A stretch of DNA of 47,159 nt from Ignavibacteriota bacterium (GCA_024636855.1 JAGXGG010000032.1:1-47159); one strand, 5' to 3'. Shown: positions 34,435-44,268, numbered from the stretch's first letter. Made by a program: numbers and translations. Notes: a model not told the origin generated them from the letters alone.

Positions 34435-34454
34435 ATATTATTTACCGTAATCAT
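34435..34454. repeat. attR: right copy of the 20-bp attachment-site repeat
   Basis: Exact copy of 12459-12478. Read on the minus strand it begins with ATG and the same first six codons as the ABC-F gene, but the frame then runs into element DNA and stops after 16 codons. It therefore marks where the original gene start was split from its upstream DNA. Confidence 0.85.
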
Positions 34455-34550
34455 CTTATTTTATTCTTATTTAGTTTTTTGAATAGTTACAAACTTAATA
34501 CTTTTAAATACCATAATGAAGTAAAAAAATATAAATTTAATAATTAAAAA

Positions 34551-34578
34551 AAAAGGTTGCTTAAAAAAGCAACCTTTT
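34551..34578 (-). terminator. Terminator of the M2-peptidase gene
   Basis: Perfect 12-bp stem AAAAGGTTGCTT / AAGCAACCTTTT with a 4-nt loop. On the minus strand the stem is followed by a run of T residues. It lies 27 bp beyond the peptidase stop at 34605. Confidence 0.9.
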
Positions 34579-34604
34579 AGTTTCAAATAGAACTATAATA
34601 AATA

Positions 34605-36434
34605 TTATTTTGAGACCTTCTCAGGCAAAGTATAACTTCTACCTTTGTTCTGCTCTTTCAACCAAGTGTATAATGGATTGAAATATTCTAACATAGCTTT
34701 TGCACTTATTTCTTCACCTAGTTCATCTTTCATTAGCTTTCTCCAATCTACTGTTGCACCTGGAGTTAGTATTTTAGAAAGGAATTTACCTGTCTCTTTG
34801 CTACCCCAATAGTTAGTATTATGAGGATCTTGTTTCAATATTTTCTTTGCAATATGATCATGCAATTGGAATAATGTAACAATTGAAAGTGCATAGTCAT
34901 AATATTGAGCAGGATCATTATTAATATGTGTTTTAGTACATGCATCACAATATTCTTCACCTCTTTCATTTGGAGGAACTATACCTTGGTATTTCTTTTT
35001 GATTTCCCACCATTTACTATTGAATTGGTCAACAGGTAAATTCTGAGCATAAAGAGAATATTCAAATTCTGTCATTACACCAGCACCCCAAGGGATGAGT
35101 ACTACTTGCTCCAGAGCTTCTTTGAGTAATAATTTTATTTCATCTAGTTCTACATCTTTTGCTAATAAACCTCTTTCTTGTAAGAATGGTTTTTGCATAG
35201 CCGCTAAACCAAGCATAGATCCAACACCTTCGTGAAATGCTCTATTAGCACCACCACGTAATATGTATGGTACATCTGGATTAGAATATAGCATATAATA
35301 GTAGATATGCCCTAACTCATGTAAAGTAGTTCCCCACCATTTCGTATTAGCTTCTACACTCATCAAAGAACGAACATCATCATCTAAGTTCATGTGCCAA
35401 GCTGATGCATGATTGTTTTTCATGTATCCAGCATCTGGTGATACAGGGTATAAGCTAGATTTTTCATAAAATGATTTAGGTAAAGCGGGAAGACCTATAC
35501 TTTTATAAAATTCTTCACCAGTTTCTACAATCCACTCAGGTGATTTTTGACCTAGTATTCCATCCAAATCAAAACCTTCAACTTCTACTATAGAATTCCA
35601 TTCTTGTCCCCATCTATTTGGTAACCAATGAGCGGGTAAGTACTCAGGTACTTTTTCACCATACTTTTTAGCTAACTCATATCTAGTCCAAGTGTGTAAT
35701 TCTCTATAAAGAGGCCAGATATCATTTATCACTTTATGTAATAAATCTCTCATTTCTTCTACTTCCATCCCATAGTCAGAGATTTGGTAGTCTATATAAT
35801 TATCATAACCTAATGGCATTACCGATTTATTTCTCAGGTCTCGGAGAGTATCAATACCACCCTTTAGTGTCTTTCCTATGTCTTTACTTGCATTCCATGC
35901 AGCTAATTTCTGTGCAGGCTTTTTATCACTGGCAAGAATTTTATCTATATCGTTTGTAGATATTTCCTTTCCATTGAGCATGTATTTATATCCGTACAGC
36001 TTTTTTGTTTGGCCTGCTTCGGCTGCTATTTTGTCATCTATTAAAGAACCAAGAGTAGCAGGGTTTCCAGCCGCCGCATACTTAATAGCGTTAAGCTGCT
36101 TTACTTGAAGAGGAGTTAATTTATCTTTAACTTCTAGAAATCCATCCGCAGTGTTGATGTTTTCTTCACTACCTGTATAATCAGCCATTGCTTTAGATGC
36201 TATTTTTACTTCATGCTCTGCTAGAGTGTCACCCTCTACTATATGTGTATTGAGCACCCATTCTGCTTCCGAAGCAGCATAGTATAAGTCTTTGTATTTG
36301 TTATTATAATCATCCAGATATTTCTGAACTGAATCTTGTAAAACTTTGTTGGCGTCAGATTCCATATCTTTAGAATCTGTACATGCTACTAATAATAGCA
36401 TAGAAACGAATATTAGGGAAGAAATTATCTTCAT
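34605..36434 (-). CDS. M2-family (ACE-like) zinc peptidyl-dipeptidase, lipoprotein
   Basis: 609 residues. A lipoprotein signal (ISSLIFVSMLLLVACTDS, lipidated Cys about residue 18) anchors it to a membrane. The zinc site is H372-E373-L-G-H376 with the third ligand Glu402 in ANRAFHEGVGS, matching HEMGH...FHEAIG of angiotensin-converting enzyme. Other ACE-like stretches are WHMN near 345 and VLIPWG near 445. The family removes C-terminal dipeptides from oligopeptides. All metal ligands are present. It is the nearest chromosomal gene to the right of the element and shares orientation with the ABC-F gene. Confidence 0.88.
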   Translation of the reverse strand: MKIISSLIFVSMLLLVACTDSKDMESDANKVLQDSVQKYLDDYNNKYKDLYYAASEAEWVLNTHIVEGDTLAEHEVKIASKAMADYTGSEENINTADGFLEVKDKLTPLQVKQLNAIKYAAAGNPATLGSLIDDKIAAEAGQTKKLYGYKYMLNGKEISTNDIDKILASDKKPAQKLAAWNASKDIGKTLKGGIDTLRDLRNKSVMPLGYDNYIDYQISDYGMEVEEMRDLLHKVINDIWPLYRELHTWTRYELAKKYGEKVPEYLPAHWLPNRWGQEWNSIVEVEGFDLDGILGQKSPEWIVETGEEFYKSIGLPALPKSFYEKSSLYPVSPDAGYMKNNHASAWHMNLDDDVRSLMSVEANTKWWGTTLHELGHIYYYMLYSNPDVPYILRGGANRAFHEGVGSMLGLAAMQKPFLQERGLLAKDVELDEIKLLLKEALEQVVLIPWGAGVMTEFEYSLYAQNLPVDQFNSKWWEIKKKYQGIVPPNERGEEYCDACTKTHINNDPAQYYDYALSIVTLFQLHDHIAKKILKQDPHNTNYWGSKETGKFLSKILTPGATVDWRKLMKDELGEEISAKAMLEYFNPLYTWLKEQNKGRSYTLPEKVSK

Positions 36435-36461
36435 TTTATATTACCTCTATTGTTTGTTAAT

Positions 36462-39400
36462 TTATCGAATGATTGTCATTTTCTTTATTATCTCCATCGA
36501 AGGAGTCTCTAACTTATACAAATAATTACCAGCTGATAAGTTTTGTGGATTTATTTCAACTGTGTATTCACCAGGTTCGTGATATTTGTTAACTAATTCT
36601 TCTATTTTATTACCTAGTATATCATATATGGATATACTAACATTTGTAAATTCTATAACTCTATACTCTATTTTAGCAAACCCAATAACTGGACTAGGTA
36701 TAGTTTCTGACATATAAGCACGACCATTATCTTGTATATATCTATCTGTAGGTATGCTATCTATATTTGTTACGTTGATAGTACCTTTTTCTATATCTTC
36801 TATGTAAAACCCATTATCCAGATGAGTAGATTCTTCTAATCTAATTTCAGAAAAAGAAGTGTCACCAAGGGTCACAACCATTGGGATTTTATATAAAGTT
36901 GATTCTCCACTAAGTGGAATTTGAAGACTAATGATTCTTTCACCATTGAGAATAGTACCATAATATTTTTCATCAATTGGAGCTATTATACTAGAGTTCA
37001 GAATTAACTTAGTACTAATTGTATCATTTAGGGGTATCTCAATTCCGGATGTATTGACAAAAGAAATTGTTAAATCAACATTTGAACCTGTTGTAGCAGA
37101 TATAGATTCTGGTCGAATTGATATATAGTCGCTTCCTCCAATATCAGCAACTAGACTAATTGGGTACTCTCTATCACAATCATCAGAGATTATAATTACT
37201 CCATTATACTGCGAGTTTATGTCTCCTCCAATGAAACTAAGATAAACAATAGCTTCTTCTTCTGGTGAAATTATTTCTGGTCTTATAGAATCAACTTCAA
37301 ATAATAGATCATTTATAAAATTTGTAATAACTGTAGTGTTACCAGTATTTTTTAATGTTAAAGTTTGTGAATAACTTTTATTACTTCTTAATCCTTCAAA
37401 TTCTATGTTGTTTTTTGAGAGTAACAACATAGTTTTATTTTGAAAAACATTTATTCTAATTGAGTTAAGACTTGCAATACTATTACTTGCATTTGACCTT
37501 ATTACTAAGTCGGAACTTATATTTCCCAAGTCATTTGGAGTATAAATCAGTTCAATAGTTATACTATCATTTGGAAGAATTATATAATCATCCTTTAAAT
37601 CTTTTACAGTAAATTCTTTACTATCAACGCCATCAAAGTATAGACTATCAATAATTAGATTATTAGACCCCACATTATACAATGTCACATCAAATAAGTA
37701 ATCTGTTGAACAATTGATTATACCAAGATCTTTCAAATTGTTTAAAGCAATTATTGGTACACCATCAGAAACTATAACTGTCATAGGTAATTGTAATTCA
37801 GAATTACATCCACTTCCAAAACTAAAATTATGATCAATAACAGTATCTCTCGTATTACCTACGAATTTGAAAGTTACTTCTGCAGTATCACCAAAACTAA
37901 TAGATTTCGGTACAGCATTAGTTAATTCAAATTTATCTTTGATGATTGGGAAATCGAAAGTGAAATTAATATTTGATTTGTTTACTATTTTGATTGATTC
38001 CGTCCCACTTGCATTAGTAGCAATAGTTCCAAAGTCTAATTTATCAGCTAGTAATTCTAATCTAACAGTATCTCTCAATCCGGCAATATCACCACTTATT
38101 TTATTATCTTCACCTGATAGATTTGTAATAAATTCTAAAGTAGATTGAAATGTACCAATACCAGAGTTTTCAAATTTTATATTAACTGCTATTGAGTCAT
38201 TAGTAGGGATTTCTTTTGGTAAATCAACATCAATCTGATAGCTATTTCCATTTATTAGATTACTTGAAATAATCTTAATAGTATCTTGGCTAAAGTTCTT
38301 TATATAGACAGTTGTGTCTAATTCTAAAGTACAATCAACTGTTCCAAAATCAATTCTATCTATTAGTTGAATATTTGATTTTACAGCATTCCCATTCAAA
38401 TCGATAAACATAGATGAGCATAAATCATTTGAAGATAACTTTATCAAACCACTAAAGAATCCAGGAGATTTAGGTTGAAAACTAATTTCTAAAAACAGAT
38501 TCTCTCCAATATTTACGCCACTTAAATTATCATTTGTAATTGAGAATACTTCTTCTCCCAAAATGAACTCAGCTTTATCGAACACAATTTTAGAGTTAGT
38601 ATTATTAATTAATATATCTTTTCTAATGGATTTATTTGAGTTAACTAATGAATTAACGAAATCAAAATTATCATCAATTATGGTTATGTTAATCTTAGTA
38701 ATATTACTATTTACTTCAATAGTATCAACTTTATTCCCATAATATATAAATAGTTTATTTCTTTGTATTCCTGAGATAATAGGGGAATAATTAAACTTAA
38801 GTACAATAGATTCAGTTATTTCTAATGAGAGTGGAAATGTATTTAAAATTGTAATTTCATTTGAATTTGAAATAATAGAATCAATAGTTAATATTGGGTT
38901 GTTTTGGTTAATAAAAACATTATCAAATTCGTAATAGTAGCTTTCATTTATACACAAATCACCCAAATCAATATCCTTAACATCAGTTATTTTCTTTTCA
39001 ATAGTCCAAATGTTATCTGATATATCAGAATCTAAAGTCCTATATAAGAACGGAAAATCATCTATATTCCAAACAAGAGCTATATTTGTATCTACTGAAG
39101 AGACTATCATTTTTCCATTTGCAAATGAAGTGTTTACTGTCTTTTTGTGGATATCAATATTCTTAATATTTGTGTTGTCTGTTTTCCAGTGTTCTAATAT
39201 ATTACTTGATTCTGATTGAAGTAGAACTGAATTATTGGATGTCCATTCTGCATTTTTCAGATTAGTTGATTGGTTTCGAACTATTCGTGGATCTGGATTT
39301 AGCTTGTAATTCCCATTTTGCCCAGAAATAGAGAATAATCTTAAATCTCTGAAAGTATATACTGTAAATATTTTAGTTCCGCTTCTATTCCATTTTAAAT

Positions 39401-41393
39401 CGAATATGCCATTAATTGGAATCGAATCTAATCTATTACCATCAATTCCAGTTAGATAGAACATATTACTTGTTGATAAACCTATAGCATCTTTTTCATT
39501 GTTTACAGATATAGATGAAATTGAATTCTGAAAATTTGCTAAGGTTGTTACACTATTATCGGCTACATCCCATTTAATTAAATTACCATTAGATAGACCA
39601 ACAAACAAAGTCGTTCCATCATTAGACCATTCTATATCATTAACTTTGCTAGTAAAAAATCTAGAGCTTGTATTAGAAGGATCATCAGCATCCCAGATTA
39701 CTATATTATATTCATTATCTTTCCCAAAAGCAGCGGCAATTAAATTAGTATTTACTCCGAACTCTATATCGGTTGTATTTATTCCGGGATTCTTATCCCT
39801 TAATTGTGTCTCAATTTTTCCTTTTTCTAAATTCCAAGTTAAGATACTACCATCATTAAATGAAACAGCTGCGTATTTATTATCAAAAGACAGAACTGAC
39901 TTTTTAATCTTAATCGAATTGTCTTTATCAGTAATATAGTTCACTTTGTCATATTTAACAGTACCACTGGGGATTCCTACTCTTAGTAACATCTCATCAG
40001 ACTCAATATCAGGTACTAGCCACTTTAGTTTTTTATTAGTACCTTCTTCAGTAATAGTATTCCAACTTGTTCCATTATTCGAACTATACTCTAATAATAC
40101 TTGCTGATTACTAGTTACACCATCCCATTGTAAGTCAATGAATTGACCGGGGAAGTATGTTTCGTTACCGTTTGGCGATATTACAATCAAATCAGTTTCT
40201 TGACTATCGCCTTCTTTTTTTCCATTGAAAATGTCAACAGTAGTTAGCGAACAAGCATTAGATACGAATTCTATTTTGGAGTAATTGTAATCTGTCGAAT
40301 TTGATTTAAGTTTTAAAGTAAATATATTAGGTGAACTATTTTGAAGTATTCTATTCTTATAATTGTTAGGAGTTATTTCATATATAGATTCATCAAAAAT
40401 AATATCTTCAAGCAGTATGTTTGCATTTCTAGCTATTAAAGTAAGAAATGTACTGTCTTCTTTTCCTGGATCTACGACACCGAAATTAATAAGATTGGGA
40501 AAAACCTCAATATATGGAAAACGATTCTTAGAATATTGAACTTTGTATTTATTTATGAATAATACATTGTATCTCAAAGTTAACGAGTTTATAATATCGC
40601 AATTAGTATAGTTATAATTTAATCTAAAAGGAATAACACCTGCTTCATTAAAAATAGCATAAATTAGTTGCGAATAGAACATTTCTTCATCATTTACTGA
40701 AAAGTATTTACCATTCGTTTTAGCTGAAATACTATTTAAATTTTTAGAAATATCAGAGTCAAATACATAATTATATATTGCAACACCGTACTGATTTGCT
40801 TTATTACTAATGCTATTACTATCACCTATTGACTTTCCATTAGTAAGATTTATTATAAGAGGCTTATTACTTCCTCTATTCGCTATTTCTAAGCTGCCAG
40901 TTGTTTTATTCAGAAAAGCTGTATTATAATTGCTTACGTTTCTAGTTGAAATGTTATTCAACGCTCCATCTAATTTTTCAGATTCCTTTGTATAGTCTTG
41001 TAATAAATAAGTAGAAGAATTATATGATTGAATAGCAATTTGAATATCATTAGTTAATATATTCTTTGATAATCTTTTTAATACCTTCTTTATTAAATCG
41101 ATATTCTTGTCGTTTTGTAAAGAATTATCTATGCTTATAACAACTGAAAGAGGTGTGAATGTAATTTCATTAGGTGTAATGAGGTTGAAATCATTTATTT
41201 TATTACCATCAACTTCAAACTCTAGAAGTGATTTATCAAGATTAAGAATTGGTTTATTCTCATCACTTAGAAAGTATATTTCAGTAGATCTCTCAGGATA
41301 TTCTTTAATAGTCGAATTTACAATCCTTACATCAGTTGAGTAAAGATTGAAAACCGAAAATATTAATATTATATATGTTATTGACAACTTCAT
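36462..41393 (-). CDS. Giant VWA-like / WD40 / choice-of-anchor surface protein with T9SS sorting domain
   Basis: 1643 residues with a signal peptide (about 1-19). Order of parts: a VWA-like domain (about 70-260) whose MIDAS motif is degenerate (DNSLQ instead of DxSxS); an Ig-like Kre9/KNH-type module (SPNGNETYFPGQFIDLQWDG, about 403-495); a WD40-like propeller (about 495-800, ending VWNIDD); a long run of choice-of-anchor D/ASPM-type repeats (about 820-1480); and a T9SS type A sorting domain at the end (SAGNYLYKLETPSMEIIKKM). Probably a surface-exposed binding or structural protein. It lies 27 bp upstream of the peptidase gene on the same strand and may be co-transcribed. Confidence 0.85.
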   Translation of the reverse strand: MKLSITYIILIFSVFNLYSTDVRIVNSTIKEYPERSTEIYFLSDENKPILNLDKSLLEFEVDGNKINDFNLITPNEITFTPLSVVISIDNSLQNDKNIDLIKKVLKRLSKNILTNDIQIAIQSYNSSTYLLQDYTKESEKLDGALNNISTRNVSNYNTAFLNKTTGSLEIANRGSNKPLIINLTNGKSIGDSNSISNKANQYGVAIYNYVFDSDISKNLNSISAKTNGKYFSVNDEEMFYSQLIYAIFNEAGVIPFRLNYNYTNCDIINSLTLRYNVLFINKYKVQYSKNRFPYIEVFPNLINFGVVDPGKEDSTFLTLIARNANILLEDIIFDESIYEITPNNYKNRILQNSSPNIFTLKLKSNSTDYNYSKIEFVSNACSLTTVDIFNGKKEGDSQETDLIVISPNGNETYFPGQFIDLQWDGVTSNQQVLLEYSSNNGTSWNTITEEGTNKKLKWLVPDIESDEMLLRVGIPSGTVKYDKVNYITDKDNSIKIKKSVLSFDNKYAAVSFNDGSILTWNLEKGKIETQLRDKNPGINTTDIEFGVNTNLIAAAFGKDNEYNIVIWDADDPSNTSSRFFTSKVNDIEWSNDGTTLFVGLSNGNLIKWDVADNSVTTLANFQNSISSISVNNEKDAIGLSTSNMFYLTGIDGNRLDSIPINGIFDLKWNRSGTKIFTVYTFRDLRLFSISGQNGNYKLNPDPRIVRNQSTNLKNAEWTSNNSVLLQSESSNILEHWKTDNTNIKNIDIHKKTVNTSFANGKMIVSSVDTNIALVWNIDDFPFLYRTLDSDISDNIWTIEKKITDVKDIDLGDLCINESYYYEFDNVFINQNNPILTIDSIISNSNEITILNTFPLSLEITESIVLKFNYSPIISGIQRNKLFIYYGNKVDTIEVNSNITKINITIIDDNFDFVNSLVNSNKSIRKDILINNTNSKIVFDKAEFILGEEVFSITNDNLSGVNIGENLFLEISFQPKSPGFFSGLIKLSSNDLCSSMFIDLNGNAVKSNIQLIDRIDFGTVDCTLELDTTVYIKNFSQDTIKIISSNLINGNSYQIDVDLPKEIPTNDSIAVNIKFENSGIGTFQSTLEFITNLSGEDNKISGDIAGLRDTVRLELLADKLDFGTIATNASGTESIKIVNKSNINFTFDFPIIKDKFELTNAVPKSISFGDTAEVTFKFVGNTRDTVIDHNFSFGSGCNSELQLPMTVIVSDGVPIIALNNLKDLGIINCSTDYLFDVTLYNVGSNNLIIDSLYFDGVDSKEFTVKDLKDDYIILPNDSITIELIYTPNDLGNISSDLVIRSNASNSIASLNSIRINVFQNKTMLLLSKNNIEFEGLRSNKSYSQTLTLKNTGNTTVITNFINDLLFEVDSIRPEIISPEEEAIVYLSFIGGDINSQYNGVIIISDDCDREYPISLVADIGGSDYISIRPESISATTGSNVDLTISFVNTSGIEIPLNDTISTKLILNSSIIAPIDEKYYGTILNGERIISLQIPLSGESTLYKIPMVVTLGDTSFSEIRLEESTHLDNGFYIEDIEKGTINVTNIDSIPTDRYIQDNGRAYMSETIPSPVIGFAKIEYRVIEFTNVSISIYDILGNKIEELVNKYHEPGEYTVEINPQNLSAGNYLYKLETPSMEIIKKMTIIR

Positions 41394-41432
41394 ATAAGTA
41401 ATAAAACTTCAAAGTCATATTTGTTACTTATT

Positions 41433-41714
41433 TTATTCAATTATTTCTACTCCTTTCCAAAATGCAACCATATTTTTAATATGTTTAGCTGCATCTTTTG
41501 GATCAGGATAATACCAAGCTGCATCCTTATTCACTTTTCCTTCTACCACAATGTCGAAATACGAGGCTTCTCCCTTCCAACTACAAGTTGTGTGAGTTTG
41601 ACTTTCACTGAAAAAATCTGATTTAATTGAATTTCGAGGGAAGTAATGATTACCTTCAACTAAATTCGTATTGTTAGATTCAGCAATTATATTCTCATTC
41701 CATTTAGCTCTCAT
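41433..41714 (-). CDS. DUF427 domain protein
   Basis: 93 residues. The family pattern is clear: AKWNENIIAES, VEGNHYFPRNSI, THTTCSWKGEASYFDI and AAWYYPDPKDAAKHIKNMVAFW. DUF427 is a small beta-rich domain found alone in many bacteria; the biochemical function is not established. The start overlaps the stop of the TauE/SafE gene by 4 bp (ATGA), so it is translationally coupled. Confidence 0.88.
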   Translation of the reverse strand: MRAKWNENIIAESNNTNLVEGNHYFPRNSIKSDFFSESQTHTTCSWKGEASYFDIVVEGKVNKDAAWYYPDPKDAAKHIKNMVAFWKGVEIIE

Positions 41715-42475
41715 AATATACCCATTTTACTTAATAATTTTATAGCCATTGCAGTTATTGCAATGAAAAGCATCAATCTAACAAATTTTTCATCCATTTT
41801 CAAAGATAGTTTTGCTGACCACCAAGCTCCAAGACTTGCACCAATCGAAAGTATTATTCCCGTTACCCAATCCACATTATCTGTTATTATAAAAATGATT
41901 AATGTTGGAATTGTATTTATAAAAACGATAAATACTTTGTGCATATTAACTCTCTTAATATTTAAGTTTAATACTGCATTCAATATAGCAATAATCAGAA
42001 ATCCAATACCAACTTGTATAAATCCAGCATAGAATCCTAAAAGCAACATTAAGGGATAAGCGATAATCGGTAGTTTTTTAATTGTGTCAACATATTCTTT
42101 TTTCTTCGATTTGGGAAAGAACAGACTAATTGCAACTCCTACCATTACAATTACTACAATTAGTTGAAATGACTCTTCTTCAATTTTAGTAGAGTAGAAA
42201 GCACCTAGAATAGCTCCGGGTACTGTTAGCATTGCTAATTTGAAACTTAGATTAGTATCTTTAAAATTTGATTTCCTAAATGACAAACTAGCTGCCATCG
42301 TTTGAGTAAGTATACCTATTCTATTTGTTCCATTAGCTACGGAGGTATCCATTCCCATCAAAATCAAAAAGGGGAGAGTTAATGTAGAACCTCCTCCAGC
42401 TACAACATTTATAAAGCCAGCAAAATTTCCAAATAGAAATAAAAGGAGATAATCTGTGAATTGATATTCGAACAA
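41711..42475 (-). CDS. TauE/SafE-family membrane permease (sulfite exporter-like)
   Basis: 254 residues with about eight hydrophobic segments. The duplicated family motif is visible as FAGFINVVAGGGSTLTLPFLI near the N-terminus and FYAGFIQVGIGFLII in the second half. TauE/SafE proteins move organosulfur compounds, sulfite or other small anions across the inner membrane; the substrate here is unknown. It is the first gene of a two-gene unit with DUF427. Confidence 0.88.
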   Translation of the reverse strand: MFEYQFTDYLLLFLFGNFAGFINVVAGGGSTLTLPFLILMGMDTSVANGTNRIGILTQTMAASLSFRKSNFKDTNLSFKLAMLTVPGAILGAFYSTKIEEESFQLIVVIVMVGVAISLFFPKSKKKEYVDTIKKLPIIAYPLMLLLGFYAGFIQVGIGFLIIAILNAVLNLNIKRVNMHKVFIVFINTIPTLIIFIITDNVDWVTGIILSIGASLGAWWSAKLSLKMDEKFVRLMLFIAITAMAIKLLSKMGIL

Positions 42476-42569
42476 TTGAGGTAAATTCTAATTATTTATA
42501 AAAAAAATACAACACTTTTATTCACAAGATAAAATAAATTGAACACTATTCTTTATATTTGTTTTATCT

Positions 42570-43361
42570 ATGGAACTTTTTAGAATAGGATTTTTAAGTG
42601 TTACACTAATAGACCTAGTTGATATAGCATTAGTTGCAGTTATCTTCTATTGGGTATATAAAGCTATGCGTGATACGATAGCTGTTCAGATATTATTTGG
42701 ATTAGTTGTTCTTATTGGCCTCCAATTTATAACAGAAGCTGTTAACTTGTCTTCTATCAATTGGATACTAGAGACAATACAAGATGTTTGGATACTTGCT
42801 TTTATTATTTTATTCCAACCTGAACTTAGGAAAATGCTCTTACTTCTAACTCGGACACCTTTTTTCATGTTCTTTTTAAAAACAAAAGTTTCTGAATCAT
42901 TTGATACTGTCTTCGAAGCAGTTTCTGAAATGTCTGACAAGCATATAGGTGCATTATTAGTTTTCCCACGCTCACAAAATGTTAAGATGACTATTGATAC
43001 CGGTATCCCACTTCAAGCTACTTTGAGTACGGAGCTATTACTTTCAATTTTCTCAACAAAATCACCGTTACATGATGGTGCTATTGTGATAGATGGTAAT
43101 ATAATAGCTGCTGCTAGATGTGTTCTACCTCTCTCTTCCGAAACAAAATATGACGGTAGGAATCTAGGTACTAGGCATAGAGCAGCACTTGGGCTAACTG
43201 AACAAATAGATGCAGTTGTACTAATAGTCTCAGAAGAAACTGGTTGGATATCCATCGCTGATAGTGGTGAATTGATGCTTAATGTACCAAAAGAAAAATT
43301 AATAAAAACTTTAAAGAATAAATTAGAAGATGAGCAGGAAAAAAATCCTTCCAAAAAATAG
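42570..43361 (+). CDS. cdaA: Diadenylate cyclase CdaA (c-di-AMP synthase)
   Basis: 263 residues. Three N-terminal transmembrane helices (about residues 5-80) are followed by the DAC domain. It has the two catalytic motifs His168-Asp169-Gly170-Ala171 (SPLHDGAIVIDG) and Gly-Thr-Arg202-His203-Arg204 (GTRHRAALGLTE). The enzyme condenses two ATP into c-di-AMP, a regulator of potassium, osmotic balance and cell-wall state. The short acidic/basic tail (EDEQEKNPSKK) overlaps the miaA start by 32 bp. Confidence 0.93.
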   Translation: MELFRIGFLSVTLIDLVDIALVAVIFYWVYKAMRDTIAVQILFGLVVLIGLQFITEAVNLSSINWILETIQDVWILAFIILFQPELRKMLLLLTRTPFFMFFLKTKVSESFDTVFEAVSEMSDKHIGALLVFPRSQNVKMTIDTGIPLQATLSTELLLSIFSTKSPLHDGAIVIDGNIIAAARCVLPLSSETKYDGRNLGTRHRAALGLTEQIDAVVLIVSEETGWISIADSGELMLNVPKEKLIKTLKNKLEDEQEKNPSKK

Positions 43362-44268
43362 TGTAATTGTAATAACAGGTCCAACAGCTTCTGGTAAAAC
43401 ATCTCTATCTATTGAATTAGCACAAACTTTGAAAAGTGAAATAATTTCTGCTGACTCTAGACAAGTATATATGCTGATGGACATCTGTACTGCCAAACCA
43501 AGTCAAAATGAATTGAATTTGGTTAAGCACCATCTAGTTGATTTTCTTAGTCCAAATCAGGAATTTAGTGCAGGTAAATTTGCAAGTGATGCTTCAAGTA
43601 TTATTAGAAAATTACAGAATTCAGATATTATCCCAATAGTTTGTGGTGGTTCGGCGTTTTATATAAAAGCATTATTTGAAGGTCTCTTTGAAGAGAAAAA
43701 TGAAATAATACCTGAGTTAAGAAATAAATTGAATAATGAAATTGAGAAATTCGGTATTGGTTATCTTCAAAAACAATTAAAAAAAGTAGATAACAAGACA
43801 TATTCGAAAATAGAATTGGATAATCCTCATAGAGTAATTAGAGCGTTAGAATATTATTACTCAACCGGTGAGCCTATAAGTGAAGCACATGAAAAAAGGA
43901 ATGTAAGTAATTCAGAATTCCAACCTATATATTTTGCAATAAATTATTCTCGTGATGTGCTTTATGATAGAATAAATCATCGTTGCGAACAAATGTGGAA
44001 TAATGGACTTGTGAATGAATACAAAAGTTTGATAAGTTTGGATTATGATAAAAATCTAAACTCATTAAATACTGTTGGATATAAAGAATCAAGAGATTAC
44101 TTAGATGGTATTTATAGTGAAGATGAAGCTTTAGAAGAGTTTAAAAAGAATACAAGAAGATTTGCAAAACGACAATTGACATGGTTCCGTAAAAATCAAG
44201 AAATCAATTGGTTAGAAGGTAAATCGAACAATAAATTAGAACAAATAAAAGATATTATACAAATATGA
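43330..44268 (+). CDS. miaA: tRNA dimethylallyltransferase MiaA
   Basis: 312 residues. The P-loop GPTASGKT lies at 17-24, followed by IISADSRQVYMLMDICTAKP (substrate- and tRNA-binding motif), the VCGGSAFYIKAL segment and the C-terminal KKNTRRFAKRQLTWFRK. It transfers the dimethylallyl group to N6 of A37 in tRNAs reading U-starting codons. The start overlaps cdaA by 32 bp, and the stop overlaps the dacB start by 4 bp (ATGA), so the genes form a tight operon. Confidence 0.95.
   Translation: MSRKKILPKNSVIVITGPTASGKTSLSIELAQTLKSEIISADSRQVYMLMDICTAKPSQNELNLVKHHLVDFLSPNQEFSAGKFASDASSIIRKLQNSDIIPIVCGGSAFYIKALFEGLFEEKNEIIPELRNKLNNEIEKFGIGYLQKQLKKVDNKTYSKIELDNPHRVIRALEYYYSTGEPISEAHEKRNVSNSEFQPIYFAINYSRDVLYDRINHRCEQMWNNGLVNEYKSLISLDYDKNLNSLNTVGYKESRDYLDGIYSEDEALEEFKKNTRRFAKRQLTWFRKNQEINWLEGKSNNKLEQIKDIIQI

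Larger units (their letters stand above)
12459..34454. mobile_element. Integrated element of about 22 kb with tyrosine recombinase, replication module, T9SS cargo and restriction system
   Basis: The element is delimited by the exact 20-bp direct repeats at 12459-12478 and 34435-34454, with a tyrosine recombinase gene 200 bp inside the right end. From left to right it holds a XRE regulator, a divergent AlpA-like HTH gene, two small genes, a TOPRIM/VirE primase-helicase, a repeat-rich non-coding region, two T9SS-exported proteins, hsdMSR plus an attached gene, an Ntn hydrolase, a DUF2335 pair and the integrase. No relaxase, coupling protein, type IV secretion, terminase or capsid gene is visible. 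It is thus not a complete conjugative element or prophage. The int / regulator / AlpA / primase-rep / ori set resembles phage-inducible chromosomal islands, but this is an analogy. Confidence 0.85.
34233..34604. other. Intergenic region holding the element's right end and native ABC-F upstream DNA
   Basis: 34233-34434 is element DNA with integrase upstream sequence and repeats near the end. 34435-34454 is attR. From 34455 rightwards is chromosomal DNA that would have been upstream of the ABC-F gene before integration, presumably including its promoter. The terminator of the minus-strand peptidase gene occupies 34551-34578. Confidence 0.7.
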
